A stretch of DNA of 55,300 bases from Candidatus Acetatifactor stercoripullorum (GTDB lineage: Bacteria > Bacillota > Clostridia > Lachnospirales > Lachnospiraceae), in NCBI GenBank assembly GCA_019114005.1, contig DXGH01000055.1, positions 1 through 55,300 on the forward strand, read 5' to 3'. Positions 25,962 through 35,226 of this stretch are shown here, in pieces (position 1 is the first letter of the stretch; each line of letters begins with the position of its first letter). The notes beneath the pieces were generated by a model. It made no database searches. It was not told the origin of the DNA and saw only the letters and a list, made by a program, of their open reading frames with translations. Position numbers and translations under genes: made by a program.

Positions 25962-26654
25962 ATGTACAACATATTAATATGTGACGATGAGAAGGATATT
26001 GTAAATGCACTAAAAATTTATCTGCAGGATGAAAACTATCAGCTGTTCGAGGCCTTTGACGGAAAGCAGGCACTGCGGGTGATCGAGGAGAATGAGATTC
26101 ATCTGGTGCTTTTGGATATCATGATGCCTGAGCTTGACGGGATATCCGCAATGGTAAAAATACGGGAAAGGAGCAATGTTCCCATTATTCTGCTCACTGC
26201 AAAAAGTGAGGATACGGACAAGGTTCTGGGACTTAATGTGGGGGCGGACGATTATGTAACAAAGCCCTTCAATCCCGTGGAGGTGGCTGCCAGAGTGAAA
26301 TCCCAGCTGCGGCGCTATATGCAGCTGGGCAGCGGAAAAATAAAGACAGATATCCTCAAGGTCGGGGGCATTGAGCTGGATGATAAGGAAAAGCTGGTCA
26401 CCTTGGACGGTGAGGAGGTTTCTCTTACGCCTACGGAGTATGAAATTTTAAAGCTTTTGATGGAGCATGCGGGACAGGTCTTTTCTCCCAGGGAGATTTA
26501 CACGAAAATCTGGAATGATCTGCCTTATGGCAGTGAAAACACAGTGGCGGTACATATCAGACATCTGCGGGAGAAACTGGAGATTAACCCCGCAGAGCCC
26601 AGATATTTGAAGGTGGTCTGGGGCCAGGGCTACAAATGTGAAAAGAAAGAATAA
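25962..26654 (+). CDS. OmpR/VanR-type response regulator
   Basis: Receiver domain with acidic pair Asp8-Asp9, phosphoacceptor Asp52 in LLDIMMPELDG, and Lys101 in VTKPF; winged-helix DNA-binding domain in the C-terminal half (SLTPTEYEILKLL, then NTVAVHIRHLREKLE and VWGQGYK). Length 230 is standard. It is 20 bases upstream of its sensor kinase. The regulon is unknown; nothing linked points to antibiotic resistance. Confidence 0.93.
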   Translation: MYNILICDDEKDIVNALKIYLQDENYQLFEAFDGKQALRVIEENEIHLVLLDIMMPELDGISAMVKIRERSNVPIILLTAKSEDTDKVLGLNVGADDYVTKPFNPVEVAARVKSQLRRYMQLGSGKIKTDILKVGGIELDDKEKLVTLDGEEVSLTPTEYEILKLLMEHAGQVFSPREIYTKIWNDLPYGSENTVAVHIRHLREKLEINPAEPRYLKVVWGQGYKCEKKE

Positions 26655-26674
26655 AAGGAGAAAACGGAGGCAAT

Positions 26675-28684
26675 ATGAGCAAGAGGAAAGGTGACAGGAG
26701 ATTAACGGGAAGCACGGGAGCCAGAGTTACGGCTTTTTTTCTGCTGGTGGTCAGCTTTGTTCTGGGACTGGCATCTGCAGCGGCAGCTCTGTGGATGTAT
26801 GGGCCTAATTACGGCAGCAAAAAGGAGATGGTGGATGCACTGATCTGGTCAAGCGTGAGAGAGGATCTGGATGTGGCGGAGAGCTATTATCGCATGGCCC
26901 TTGAGCAGATTTCTCTTGGGCGGGAGACCGAGGCCCTCCGGGGAAACCTCAAAGAAAGCCTCTCTGGGATGCTGGAAGAAGATATGGGGGATTATTTCGC
27001 CGGCCGAAACAGCAGCGCAGAGCTGTATCTGGAAGGGGAACTGGTGTGGAGCTGCTATGACGGCACCAACACTCCCTATGTCTACAGCAGCCTGGATGTG
27101 ATTCCGGCGGAATGGATCAGAGAAGATGTCCCGGAGACTGATGCAGACAGGGAAGCTGTGGAGGAGCCGGAATATGCGGAGTATGCCGTCTATCTCTATG
27201 TGGATCCGGAATTTCCCATAGGAGACGGTTATCAGGTCAGCGCACATAATGCAGATATACTCTATGAATTGCGGGGCGTCCTGCCGGGCATTGCGTTGCT
27301 TTGCATTGTAGTGTTCTGCCTCTGCTTTATCTTTCTGATGTGCAGCGCGGGACATAAAAACGGACGGGAAGGCGTGGGGCCTGGAGTGCTCACGGAGCTT
27401 CCCCTTGATCTTTTGACGGCGGCCTTTGGCTTTGTGGCTTTTCTGGGGCTTATACTTGTCTATTCCTTTATGAATTACTCCGTGGAAATGTTTGCGCTTT
27501 CCGTGCTGATTGTGGGAGCGCTGGAGGTAGTGTGGTGTACTATTTTCTGTATGGAATTTGCCCTGCGTTTAAAGCTTGGAAAATTTTGGAGAAACACCAT
27601 TATCTACAGAGTGCTCAGGCTTCTTTTCCGTGGGGTCAAAAAGCTTGTGGAAACTTTAGTCTGGCTTGTGGAAAAGATTCCTCTTGTGATGAATGTGGTG
27701 CTGATATTTGGCGCAATTTGTGTTGTAGAGCTTTTTGGGATTTTGGGCTTTGGCTTACGATTACACCTGGGTATGCTGTGCTTTCTTTGGCTGCTGGAAA
27801 AAATTGTATTGTTTTTGGGAGTATTATATATTGCGCTGGTGTTTCAGAAGCTTTTGCAGGGAAGCAGAGCCATTGCCAGAGGGGATTTGTCCTATCATGT
27901 GGATACCTCCAGAATGATTTTGGATTTTAAGGAGCATGGGGAAAACCTGAACCGCATCGGAGAGGGGATCGGAAAAGCGGTGGAGGAACGCATGAAAAGC
28001 GAGCATTTGAAAACAGAGCTGATTACGAATGTTTCCCATGACCTGAAAACACCCTTGACCTCCATTATTAACTATGCGGACCTGATAGGCAGCGAGAGGC
28101 TGGAAAACGAGAAGGTGAAGGAGTACGCGGAGGTTTTGCTCCGTCAGTCCAGACGGCTGAAAAAGCTGCTGGAGGATCTTGTGGAGGCTTCCAAAGCCAC
28201 CACAGGCAATCTTGAGGTGAATCTTACCCCCTGTGACATTGGCGTGATGCTTTCACAAGCGGTGGGAGAGTATGGTCAGCGTTTCGCGGAAAAGCAGCTG
28301 GAGCTGATTGTAAGACAGCCGGAGGAAGCGGTGCGCATTTTAGCCGACGGCAGACATCTTTGGAGAATCTTTGACAACCTGTTTAACAATATCTATAAGT
28401 ATGCCCAGGAAAATTCCAGAGTGTATCTGAATGTGGAGTGTATGGGAGAAACCGCTGTCATTCTGTTCCGAAATATGTCCAAATATGCGCTGGAGCTTTC
28501 GCCCCAGGAGCTTGAAGAGAGATTTGTCAGGGGAGATAAATCGAGACATATGGAAGGAAACGGCCTTGGGCTTTCCATTGCCAAAAGTCTCACGGAGCTG
28601 CAGAAGGGTTCCATGGAGATTGTGACGGATGGTGATTTGTTTAAGGTGATTCTGCGGTTTCCGCTGCTGCAAAACGAAAGCTGA
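26675..28684 (+). CDS. Sensor histidine kinase with multi-span membrane region
   Basis: A first span (about residues 13-40) is followed by an extracellular domain of some 165 residues, then about five more spans between residues 208 and 385. This is more than the usual two of VanS-like kinases. A HAMP-like linker leads to the HisKA domain with phospho-acceptor His455 in NVSHDLKTPLTS, then the ATPase domain with N box NLFNNIYKYA near 569 and G box GNGLGLSIA near 628. Length 669. It pairs with the upstream response regulator. Signal unknown; the acidic extracellular domain could sense a cation or peptide. Confidence 0.9.
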   Translation: MSKRKGDRRLTGSTGARVTAFFLLVVSFVLGLASAAAALWMYGPNYGSKKEMVDALIWSSVREDLDVAESYYRMALEQISLGRETEALRGNLKESLSGMLEEDMGDYFAGRNSSAELYLEGELVWSCYDGTNTPYVYSSLDVIPAEWIREDVPETDADREAVEEPEYAEYAVYLYVDPEFPIGDGYQVSAHNADILYELRGVLPGIALLCIVVFCLCFIFLMCSAGHKNGREGVGPGVLTELPLDLLTAAFGFVAFLGLILVYSFMNYSVEMFALSVLIVGALEVVWCTIFCMEFALRLKLGKFWRNTIIYRVLRLLFRGVKKLVETLVWLVEKIPLVMNVVLIFGAICVVELFGILGFGLRLHLGMLCFLWLLEKIVLFLGVLYIALVFQKLLQGSRAIARGDLSYHVDTSRMILDFKEHGENLNRIGEGIGKAVEERMKSEHLKTELITNVSHDLKTPLTSIINYADLIGSERLENEKVKEYAEVLLRQSRRLKKLLEDLVEASKATTGNLEVNLTPCDIGVMLSQAVGEYGQRFAEKQLELIVRQPEEAVRILADGRHLWRIFDNLFNNIYKYAQENSRVYLNVECMGETAVILFRNMSKYALELSPQELEERFVRGDKSRHMEGNGLGLSIAKSLTELQKGSMEIVTDGDLFKVILRFPLLQNES

Positions 28685-28724
28685 AAAAGAGACCTGGCGG
28701 TAAGCTGTTTACCGCCGAAGTCTC
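28684..28724 (-). terminator. Terminator of pyrBI
   Basis: On the minus strand GAGAC and GGCGGTAAA pair with TTACCGCC and GTCTC around a short loop, followed by TTTTT. It lies just past the pyrI stop and abuts the kinase stop codon, so it may also stop transcripts from the other side, though the plus-strand side has no T-run. Confidence 0.8.
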
Positions 28725-28745
28725 CTTCGGGAAATGGGAGAGCGT

Positions 28746-29180
28746 CTACTTTGCAGATTCTGTGTATTTTTCTTCACAGTATTTGCAGCGGTAGACCTCT
28801 TTTTCTTCATCTGCAAGAATAAAAATGTGGGGAAGCCCCTGTTCTATGGAGGTGATACATCTGGGATTGCGGCATTTGATCACATTTTTGATCTGCTTTG
28901 GAAGAGAAAGCTCTTCCTTGGAGACGATCTCACCGTTTTTGATAACGTTGACGGTGATATTATGGTCAATAAAAGCCAGTACATCCAGATTCAGCTGGTT
29001 CAAATCACATTCTACCTTCAGGATATCCTTTTTGCCCATTTTATTGCTGCGGGCATTTTTGATAATGGCCACAGTGCAGTCAAGCTTATCCAGCTGTAAG
29101 TGCTCGTAAAGGCTTAAGCTTTTGCCGGCCTTGATATGATCCAAAACAAATCCTTCTTCGATTTTTCCAACATTTAGCAT
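28746..29180 (-). CDS. pyrI: Aspartate carbamoyltransferase regulatory subunit
   Basis: PyrI binds CTP/ATP in its N-terminal domain and joins catalytic trimers through a C-terminal zinc domain. The zinc site is visible as CRNPRC and YRCKYC near the end. The N-terminal block [19 protein letters not shown] matches the family. Length 144 is slightly shorter than the Escherichia coli protein. Its ATG overlaps the end of pyrB by seven bases, with GGAGG before it. So the pathway enzyme here is the allosteric type found in enterics and many Clostridia, not the unregulated trimer of Bacillus. Confidence 0.95.
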   Translation of the reverse strand: MLNVGKIEEGFVLDHIKAGKSLSLYEHLQLDKLDCTVAIIKNARSNKMGKKDILKVECDLNQLNLDVLAFIDHNITVNVIKNGEIVSKEELSLPKQIKNVIKCRNPRCITSIEQGLPHIFILADEEKEVYRCKYCEEKYTESAK

Positions 29181-30112
29181 GATGTGCCTCCTTCCGGCAG
29201 GGGTTGAATATTTAACAGGGTCAGGATGAGAGCCATTCTTACATACACTCCATACTGGGCCTGTTTAAAGTAAGCGGCTCTGGGGTCCTCATCTACCTCC
29301 ACAGAGATTTCGTTGACCCGGGGAAGGGGATGAAGAATCAGCATGTCCTCTTTTGCCAGCTTCATTTTTTCCTCATTCAAGATATAAAAGTCTTTTAACC
29401 GCACATAATCCTCTTCATTAAAGAAACGCTCCTTCTGCACACGGGTCATATAGAGAAGATCAAGCCTGGGCATGACATCCTCCAGACGAATCACCTCCTC
29501 ATAGGGGATACCCCTTTCCTTCAGCATATCAGTGATATAATCCGGCACCTTAAGCTCCTCCGGGGAGATAAAAAGAAAGCGTATGCCACTGTAGCGCACC
29601 AGGGCATTGATCAGAGAGTGCACCGTACGCCCGAATTTCAGGTCTCCGCACAATCCGATGGTAAAATCGTTTAAGCGTCCCTTCAGGCTTCGGATGGTCA
29701 GCAGATCGGTGAGGGTCTGGGTGGGGTGCTGGTGGCCGCCATCCCCGGCATTGATGACAGGGATAGTGGATTTCTCTGCGGCAACCATGGGAGCGCCTTC
29801 CTTTGGATGACGCATGGCGCAGATATCTGCATAGCAGGAAATGATGCGGATGGTGTCAGATACGCTCTCTCCCTTGGAAGCGGAGGAGGAAGCTGCATCG
29901 GAAAAACCAATGACCTGTCCGCCCAGCCTTGTCATAGCGGATTCGAAGCTTAAGCGCGTACGTGTACTGGGTTCATAGAAGCAGGTGGCCAGAATTTTTC
30001 CACTGCAGGCGTGGGCATATTTCTCTGGATGCCTTTCGATGTCGCCTGCCAGGTCGAATATCTTGTCCAGCTCCTCCTTTGTAAAATCAAGTGGACTCAT
30101 CAGGTGTCTCAT
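29174..30112 (-). CDS. pyrB: Aspartate carbamoyltransferase catalytic subunit
   Basis: First committed step of pyrimidine synthesis: carbamoyl phosphate plus aspartate. The carbamoyl-phosphate motif STRTRLSFE is near residue 50, followed by [14 protein letters not shown], the [11 protein letters not shown] block and the C-terminal [13 protein letters not shown] 30112 has GGAG seven bases upstream and gives 312 residues; ATG 30124 is too close to its AGGA. pyrI overlaps its 3' end. Confidence 0.96.
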   Translation of the reverse strand: MRHLMSPLDFTKEELDKIFDLAGDIERHPEKYAHACSGKILATCFYEPSTRTRLSFESAMTRLGGQVIGFSDAASSSASKGESVSDTIRIISCYADICAMRHPKEGAPMVAAEKSTIPVINAGDGGHQHPTQTLTDLLTIRSLKGRLNDFTIGLCGDLKFGRTVHSLINALVRYSGIRFLFISPEELKVPDYITDMLKERGIPYEEVIRLEDVMPRLDLLYMTRVQKERFFNEEDYVRLKDFYILNEEKMKLAKEDMLILHPLPRVNEISVEVDEDPRAAYFKQAQYGVYVRMALILTLLNIQPLPEGGTSC

Positions 30113-30199
30113 TTTAATCTCCATTCCTGCGCATTTTTCAGCGCATAATCAGTATTTGGGCTTTTTGCAGTCTGCCCAAGGGCGGTCTGCCGGACATGG

Positions 30200-30226
30200 A
30201 AAAGCCGAAGAGAAAATCTCTTCGAC
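30200..30226 (-). terminator. Terminator of the nitroreductase gene
   Basis: On the minus strand GTCGAAGAGA pairs with TCTCTTCGGC around a three-base loop and is followed by TTTT. It separates the nitroreductase from pyrB. Between it and pyrB another 11-bp stem with one mismatch (30168-30191) can form in the presumed pyrB leader, without a T-run. Confidence 0.8.
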
Positions 30227-30235
30227 TGTTATTTG

Positions 30236-30775
30236 TTATTCTTGGAAGGATAACAGCTCCTCAACGCTTTTGCGTCTGGGAGCGGCAGGACTTTCTGCGG
30301 GATACCCGATGGGAATCAGAGCAATCAAATCCCTCTCCTCTGGAATATGTAAAAGAGCAGAGGCCTCCTCCTGATCGAAAATACCCATGATAACGGTTCC
30401 AAGGCCATGCTCATAGGCAGCCAGACAAAAAGCTTCGCTGGCAGCTCCGGCATCAAACATCTGCCAGGAATCACCGCGGTTTGTGGTATAAGAGCCGTCT
30501 CTCTCAAAGCCGCTGCGTCCTTTGATAATGGTAACTGCGATAACCATCGGCGCATTTTCCATGATCTCGCCATTTTTAGGATAACCGGAGGTGCATTTGG
30601 AAAGCTTCTGCTTCAGTTCTCCCTCCACGGCAATATAGCGTACAATCTGTGTATGCTTCCAGCTGGGTGCATAGGAGGCAGTCTCTACGATCTGTGAAAG
30701 TATTTCATGGGATACAGGCTGATCGGTAAACTGACGGATGCTTCTCCGTCCGGTAATACATTCTTTTGCAGTCAT
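30236..30775 (-). CDS. Nitroreductase family protein
   Basis: FMN-dependent oxidoreductase of the NfnB/FRP type. The N-terminal RRSIRQFTDQPVS and ETASYAPSWKHTQ are the FMN-phosphate-binding signature; the C-terminal GLGTVIMGIF and ALIPIGYPAE also fit. At 179 residues it is a complete small member. ATG 30775 follows GGAGGGTAACGT. It has its own promoter and terminator, so it is a single-gene unit. The natural substrate is unknown. Confidence 0.9.
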   Translation of the reverse strand: MTAKECITGRRSIRQFTDQPVSHEILSQIVETASYAPSWKHTQIVRYIAVEGELKQKLSKCTSGYPKNGEIMENAPMVIAVTIIKGRSGFERDGSYTTNRGDSWQMFDAGAASEAFCLAAYEHGLGTVIMGIFDQEEASALLHIPEERDLIALIPIGYPAESPAAPRRKSVEELLSFQE

Positions 30776-30803
30776 ACGTTACCCTCCTTTACGTATTTTT
30801 ATT

Positions 30804-30832
30804 ATCATACCATTTCCAGCTTATACTTTCAA
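30804..30832 (-). promoter_or_regulatory. Nitroreductase promoter
   Basis: On the minus strand TTGAAA (30827-30832), 17 bp, TATGAT (30804-30809). The start would fall near 30797, giving a leader of about 22 bases that holds the GGAGGG ribosome binding site. Confidence 0.7.
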
Positions 30833-30885
30833 TCGAAAGCGTAGAAAAAAATCGACAAATTTTTTGGCATTTTGAAAGAAAGGTT

Positions 30886-30914
30886 TTGCATAAAAAGATC
30901 ATATCTACTATAAT
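30886..30914 (+). promoter_or_regulatory. Promoter of the PH-domain protein gene
   Basis: TTGCAT (30886-30891), 17-bp spacer, perfect TATAAT (30909-30914). The -10 sits inside a small inverted repeat CTACT-ATAATA-AGTAG (30905-30920), which could be an operator. Confidence 0.75.
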
Positions 30915-30977
30915 AAGTAGCATAAGAATTTTGCAGAGATTGTTGATGCGCGGGAAAGGAGCGGGAAGGGATAGGAT

Positions 30978-31352
30978 ATGATAGAATTTGTAGAAAGAAA
31001 GCGCTGGCTTTTCTTAGGTCTGCCCTTTACCTTTACGAAGTATATCGTAAAAGAGGACATGATTACCATAGAGGCAGGCTTTTTGAAAAAGGTTGAGAAC
31101 GATTGTTATATGTATAAGGTACAGGATGTGGAGCATACGGCCAGCCTGATTGAGCGTATATTTGGCATGGGGACTGTGGTCTGCTACACAGGGGACACCA
31201 CCCATCCCAGACTGGCCCTTGAGCATATCCGCAATTCCAGGACTTTGAAAGATTTTATTTTAAAGCAGTCTGAAGAGGCAAGAATGAAAAGGCGTACGGT
31301 GAATATGCTGGATATCGGCTCCGGAGACGGGGACGAAGGGGAAATGCTGTAG
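30978..31352 (+). CDS. Bacterial PH (bPH2-like) domain protein
   Basis: Short protein of 124 residues. The core (YIVKEDMITIEAGFLKKVENDCYMYKVQDVEHTASLIERIFGMGTVVCYTGD) has the pattern of bacterial PH domains, where a strand, a basic loop, a RIxD/KVQDV segment and a glycine-rich GxGTV follow each other. Members usually have two membrane spans before this domain; none is present here, so it should be soluble. The tail is charged and ends in an acidic GSGDGDEGE stretch. The gene stands alone with its own promoter. Function unknown. Confidence 0.65.
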   Translation: MIEFVERKRWLFLGLPFTFTKYIVKEDMITIEAGFLKKVENDCYMYKVQDVEHTASLIERIFGMGTVVCYTGDTTHPRLALEHIRNSRTLKDFILKQSEEARMKRRTVNMLDIGSGDGDEGEML

Positions 31353-31356
31353 CCAA

Positions 31357-31388
31357 AGCAAAAGGATGTCACGATTTACAGGACATCC
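31357..31388 (-). terminator. Hairpin terminator for the CmpB-like gene on the minus strand
   Basis: GGATGTC (31364-31370) pairs with GACATCC (31382-31388); on the minus strand the stem is followed by TTTTGCTTT. It lies between two convergent genes. Confidence 0.55.
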
Positions 31389-31399
31389 CGGGGATATAA

Positions 31400-31849
31400 T
31401 TAATGAGAATTTGTCAAGACGGGACCGTTATCGGTCCTGTCTTTTGCGGCGGGGGAGGTAAGCCCTTCAAACAAAAGTCCCGCAAGGAACCAAAAGGGCG
31501 CATAGTCCAGACGGATCAGCCGTTTGATATTCCAGCGGCTGCGTCCGTAATCCCAGGGACACAAGGTGCGGCGGTTTAAGAGGCTGCCGGTGATATATTC
31601 GGTGGAGAAAATCAGGCTCATATAGGTAAGCCCCCGGATCCAGACGGACTTTTTGGAAAGGAGCCTGCCCAAAGGAGCCAGAAAGGCAGCACAGCCGTAT
31701 ATGGGAAACATCCAGACGGAGGTGTTGCCCCGAAGCTTCATGTCCCGGCGGCGGAAGGAGTCAAGAGAGGTAAAAAGGATTTCCATGCACCAGCCGGTGA
31801 TGCCGCAGCGTATAAAGTTGTGTAAGAAGGTTTTGAATGCTTTTTTCAT
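31400..31849 (-). CDS. CmpB-like membrane protein (putative ABC transporter permease family)
   Basis: A 149-residue protein with about four hydrophobic spans and the same blocks as the larger paralogue at 24909-25865: GITGWCMEILFTS, VWMFPIYGCAAF, STEYITGSLLNRRTLCPWDYG and RLDYAPFWFLAGLLFE. No ATPase is linked and the true function of the family is unclear. It stands alone between a PH-domain gene and folC. Confidence 0.7.
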   Translation of the reverse strand: MKKAFKTFLHNFIRCGITGWCMEILFTSLDSFRRRDMKLRGNTSVWMFPIYGCAAFLAPLGRLLSKKSVWIRGLTYMSLIFSTEYITGSLLNRRTLCPWDYGRSRWNIKRLIRLDYAPFWFLAGLLFEGLTSPAAKDRTDNGPVLTNSH

Positions 31850-31926
31850 GAAATAAAGTGTTTCCTGTTTTTGGAGAAATATACAAAGAACAATGAAAAA
31901 AACAGCAAAAGACCCGAAGAGAGGCG

Positions 31927-33249
31927 GTGTGGAATTTGACTTATAAAGAAGCCCTTTCTTATATGGAAGCCATTGGAGGATATGGGATTGTGCCAGGGCT
32001 CGACAGCATCAGAGCGCTTTGCGGACGGATAGGAAATCCTCAGGATATGCTGAGATTTATTCATGTGGCCGGCACCAACGGCAAAGGTTCGGTAACAGCC
32101 TATCTATCCACTATATTAAGGTGTGCGGGATACCGGGTGGGAAGCTATGTTTCCCCCGTGCTTTTTTCCTATCGGGAGCGTATTGCGGTAAACGGAAGGC
32201 CCATTACTCAAAAGGCGCTCTGCCAGGGGGTGGAGCTTTTACGTAACGCATGTGATGAAATGACGAAGGAGGGAATGCCCCATCCTACCTCCTTTGAGGT
32301 GGAGACAGCTCTGGGATTTTGGTATTTTCAAAAGACGGAGTGCGATTTGGTAGTGCTGGAGACAGGAATGGGAGGGGGCATGGATGCCACCAATGTGATT
32401 CCGCCTCCTCTTGCGGCGGTTCTTACTCCCATCAGCATGGACCACATGAAATTTTTGGGGAGCACCTTGGGCGAGATAGCAGCACAGAAGGCCGGGATTA
32501 TAAAAACCGGATGTTATGTAATTTCCGCAAGGCAGAAAGAGGAGGTTATGGAGGTCATTGCCCGTATTGCCCGGGAAAAGCACTGTCCTCTGCAGACTGC
32601 CGATGTTGACACTGCCAGCCAGATACGATATGGTATAGAGAGGCAGCGTTTTGACTATGGAGGATATAGGAGGCTTGAGATATCCCTTGCAGGCAAATGC
32701 CAGATTGAAAATGCAGTTCTTGCAGTGGAAACCACAAAGGCTCTGGAAAAACATGGCATCTGCGTGAAAGAAAAAGCGCTGCGCCAGGGACTTTTGCAGA
32801 CCCTGTGGCCAGGGCGTTTTACTGTTGTAGCAAAAAAGCCCTGGTTTATTGTGGATGGGGCTCACAACAAGGCGGGGGCAGAGCAGCTGGCTCAGTCCTT
32901 AGCTCTTTATTTTCCTCAGAAAAGAATTATTTTTATTATGGGAGTGCTGAGGGATAAGGACTATACCGGGATGCTTGCGGTCACTTGTCAATATGCGGAT
33001 CAGATTATCACAGTGACGCCGCCGGAAAACGCAAGGGCGTTGCCCGCCTATGATCTGGCTGTGGAAGCCTCTTTGGTGCACCCCAATGTGACTGCGGCGG
33101 ACAGTCTGGAGGAGGCTGTGGAGATGAGCTATCTTCTGGCGGAGAGAGAGGATGTGATTCTTTCCTTCGGCTCTTTGTCTTATCTCGGCAGGATGATAAA
33201 GATTGTGGAAAAGCGTTCACAGAAAGGCAGTAAAAATGATAGATCATGA
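31927..33249 (+). CDS. folC: Folylpolyglutamate synthase / dihydrofolate synthase
   Basis: ATP-dependent ligase that adds glutamate to dihydropteroate and to reduced folates. The P-loop is [16 protein letters not shown], followed by [18 protein letters not shown] (Omega-loop region), [16 protein letters not shown] and, in the C-terminal domain, [16 protein letters not shown]. Length 440 is normal. GTG 31927 is close to its ribosome binding site; TTG 31936 ([15 protein letters not shown]) may be the real start. It is the first gene of a folate operon and overlaps folE by 14 bases. Confidence 0.94.
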   Translation: MWNLTYKEALSYMEAIGGYGIVPGLDSIRALCGRIGNPQDMLRFIHVAGTNGKGSVTAYLSTILRCAGYRVGSYVSPVLFSYRERIAVNGRPITQKALCQGVELLRNACDEMTKEGMPHPTSFEVETALGFWYFQKTECDLVVLETGMGGGMDATNVIPPPLAAVLTPISMDHMKFLGSTLGEIAAQKAGIIKTGCYVISARQKEEVMEVIARIAREKHCPLQTADVDTASQIRYGIERQRFDYGGYRRLEISLAGKCQIENAVLAVETTKALEKHGICVKEKALRQGLLQTLWPGRFTVVAKKPWFIVDGAHNKAGAEQLAQSLALYFPQKRIIFIMGVLRDKDYTGMLAVTCQYADQIITVTPPENARALPAYDLAVEASLVHPNVTAADSLEEAVEMSYLLAEREDVILSFGSLSYLGRMIKIVEKRSQKGSKNDRS

Positions 33250-33793
33250 AAAAGTAAAAAAAGCAGTGGAGCTTCTTTTGGAGGGCATAGGCGAGGATGT
33301 GGAAAGAGAAGGGCTCCGCGAGACGCCGGAGAGAATTGCCCGTATGTATGAAGAGATATTTTCCGGAAGGGATGAGGATCCTGGCCAGCATTTATCCAAG
33401 GTCTTTTCTGTGGAACACAATGATATGGTTTTGGAAAAAGATATTGTGTTTTATTCCACCTGCGAGCATCATATGATGCCCTTTTTCGGAAAGGCTCATG
33501 TTGCCTATATCCCCAATAAAAAGGTGACGGGACTGAGCAAGCTTGCCAGGACTGTTGAGGTGTTCGCAAAGCGGCTGCAGATTCAGGAGCAGATGACGGC
33601 GCAGATTGCCGATGCAGTGATGGAACATCTAAGCCCCCAGGGAGTTATGGTGATGGTGGAGGCAGAGCATATGTGCATGACTATGCGGGGAGTAAAGAAG
33701 CCAGGCAGTAAAACGGTCAGCGTAGCGGTAAGAGGCATCTTTGAGCAGGATGATACACTGCAGAACCGGTTTTTCCAGATGGTAAAAGCATAG
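33236..33793 (+). CDS. folE: GTP cyclohydrolase I
   Basis: Converts GTP to 7,8-dihydroneopterin triphosphate, first step of folate synthesis. Zinc ligands are seen in [12 protein letters not shown] (Cys and His) and in [10 protein letters not shown] (second Cys). The [20 protein letters not shown] block and the terminal RGIFEQD are typical. ATG 33236, with AGAAAGG upstream, gives 185 residues, the usual size; the frame is open further back to 33203. It overlaps folC, so translation is probably coupled. Confidence 0.96.
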   Translation: MIDHEKVKKAVELLLEGIGEDVEREGLRETPERIARMYEEIFSGRDEDPGQHLSKVFSVEHNDMVLEKDIVFYSTCEHHMMPFFGKAHVAYIPNKKVTGLSKLARTVEVFAKRLQIQEQMTAQIADAVMEHLSPQGVMVMVEAEHMCMTMRGVKKPGSKTVSVAVRGIFEQDDTLQNRFFQMVKA

Positions 33794-33832
33794 GCCGAAG
33801 GAAACGGCCAGCGCATGGAGCAGGTGAATCAC

Positions 33833-34315
33833 ATGGATAGAATCGATAAAATAATAGAGCACCCTTTATTTTTGTATCATCTGCGTCAGAATCAGGCGGC
33901 AGAAGCCGAAAGGCGATTCTGCCGCCATGATATGACGCATTTTTTGGATGTGGCCAGAATCGGAGTAATAATAAGCTTAGAGGAGGGTCTTAAGATTCCA
34001 AGAGACTGGATTTATGCGGCGGCACTTTTGCACGATATGGGGAAGCATATTCAATATGAGGATGGGACGCCCCATGAGCTTGCAAGTGGAAGGATTGCAC
34101 CCCAAATACTGCAGGACTGCGGCTATGATCAAAAAGAAACAACTGTTATTACTGAAGCAATTTTGAAGCATAGAGAAAAAAGCACAGCCCAGGAAAAGAA
34201 TTTGAGTGGAATTCTATATAGAGCAGACAAAGCCAGCAGACCTTGCTTTGCCTGTGAAGCGGAGCCGGACTGTAATTGGAAGTCAGATAAGAAAAACAGG
34301 AAAATAAAATATTGA
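33833..34315 (+). CDS. HD-domain hydrolase inside the folate operon
   Basis: A compact metal-dependent HD-domain protein: HDMTHFLDVAR supplies the first His, ALLHDMGKH the HD pair, and EAILKHREKS and YRADKASRPCFAC the later ligands. Family members are phosphohydrolases of nucleotides or cyclic phosphates. It sits between folE and folP with tight spacing, where the pathway needs an enzyme that removes phosphate from dihydroneopterin triphosphate and no Nudix FolQ is seen in the operon. ATG 33833 has AGGTG seven bases upstream; the frame opens at ATG 33815. The C-terminal CFACEAEPDCNW with three Cys is unusual. The folate role is inference. Confidence 0.75.
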   Translation: MDRIDKIIEHPLFLYHLRQNQAAEAERRFCRHDMTHFLDVARIGVIISLEEGLKIPRDWIYAAALLHDMGKHIQYEDGTPHELASGRIAPQILQDCGYDQKETTVITEAILKHREKSTAQEKNLSGILYRADKASRPCFACEAEPDCNWKSDKKNRKIKY

Positions 34316-34353
34316 GCAGGAAACAGATGCAGCAGGGAGGCTTCAAAAATAAT

Positions 34354-35169
34354 ATGAAGATTGGAAATAGAGAATTTGATACGAAGAATCACACCTATAT
34401 TATGGGAATTTTAAATGTGACGCCGGATTCCTTTTCGGATGGAGGAAAATGGAATGATCGGGACAAGGCCCTCCACCGTGTGGAGGAAATGCTGTCTGAG
34501 GGAATGGATATTGTGGATATCGGAGGAGAATCCACCAGGCCGGGATATACTGTGATCACTGACCAGGAGGAGATTGAGAGAACAGCCCCTGTGATCGAGG
34601 CCATAAAGGCAAATTTTGACGTGCCTGTTTCCCTGGATACTTATAAAAGCCAGGTGGCTGCGGCAGGCATAGAGGTGGGGGCGGATTTGATCAATGATAT
34701 CTGGGGACTGAAATTTGACGAAAAAATGGCAGGTGTTATTGCGAAGAGCGGACTCCCGTGCTGCCTCATGCACAATAGAAATAACACAAGTTATGAAAAT
34801 TTCATGGCCCAGGTGGCTGAGGAGCTGACCCAGAGCATAGAGATTGCGCAGAAGGCCGGTATTGCAGATGAAAAAATTATTTTGGACCCGGGGGTAGGCT
34901 TTGGCAAGACCTATGAGCAGAATCTGGAGGTAATCCGCCGTCTGGAGGAGCTAAATGCCTTTGGCTACCCTCTTCTTTTGGGCTGCAGCAGGAAGTCTGT
35001 CATCGGCCTTGCGCTGGGGCTTCCTGTGGAGGAGAGAGTGGAGGGCACCTTGGTCACCACGGTGCTGGCTGTAAGCAAGGGCTGCAGCTTTGTACGGGTT
35101 CACGACGTCAAGGCAAATGACAGGGCAGTCCGCATGACGCAGGCTATTCTCAGGGGTGGAAATTTCTAA
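34354..35169 (+). CDS. folP: Dihydropteroate synthase
   Basis: Joins p-aminobenzoate to 6-hydroxymethyl-dihydropterin pyrophosphate; sulfonamide target. Motifs: GILNVTPDSFSDGG, DIGGESTRPG, DLINDIWGLK, and IILDPGVGFGKTYEQN. ATG 34354 fits the family N-terminus (KIGNREFD) with GGGAGG 13 bases upstream; ATG 34327 with AGGA close by is an alternative that adds nine residues. Start of the frame overlaps the stop of the HD gene. Confidence 0.95.
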   Translation: MKIGNREFDTKNHTYIMGILNVTPDSFSDGGKWNDRDKALHRVEEMLSEGMDIVDIGGESTRPGYTVITDQEEIERTAPVIEAIKANFDVPVSLDTYKSQVAAAGIEVGADLINDIWGLKFDEKMAGVIAKSGLPCCLMHNRNNTSYENFMAQVAEELTQSIEIAQKAGIADEKIILDPGVGFGKTYEQNLEVIRRLEELNAFGYPLLLGCSRKSVIGLALGLPVEERVEGTLVTTVLAVSKGCSFVRVHDVKANDRAVRMTQAILRGGNF

Positions 35170-35226
35170 AGACCTTAAAAGCAAAAAGTAATACATAAAC
35201 TGACAGAGAGGGGCAGGAACAGGAGA

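Noticed and set aside
31853..31926. THF riboswitch before folC
   Set aside because: I looked for the conserved THF-I core and a matching pairing pattern and saw neither.
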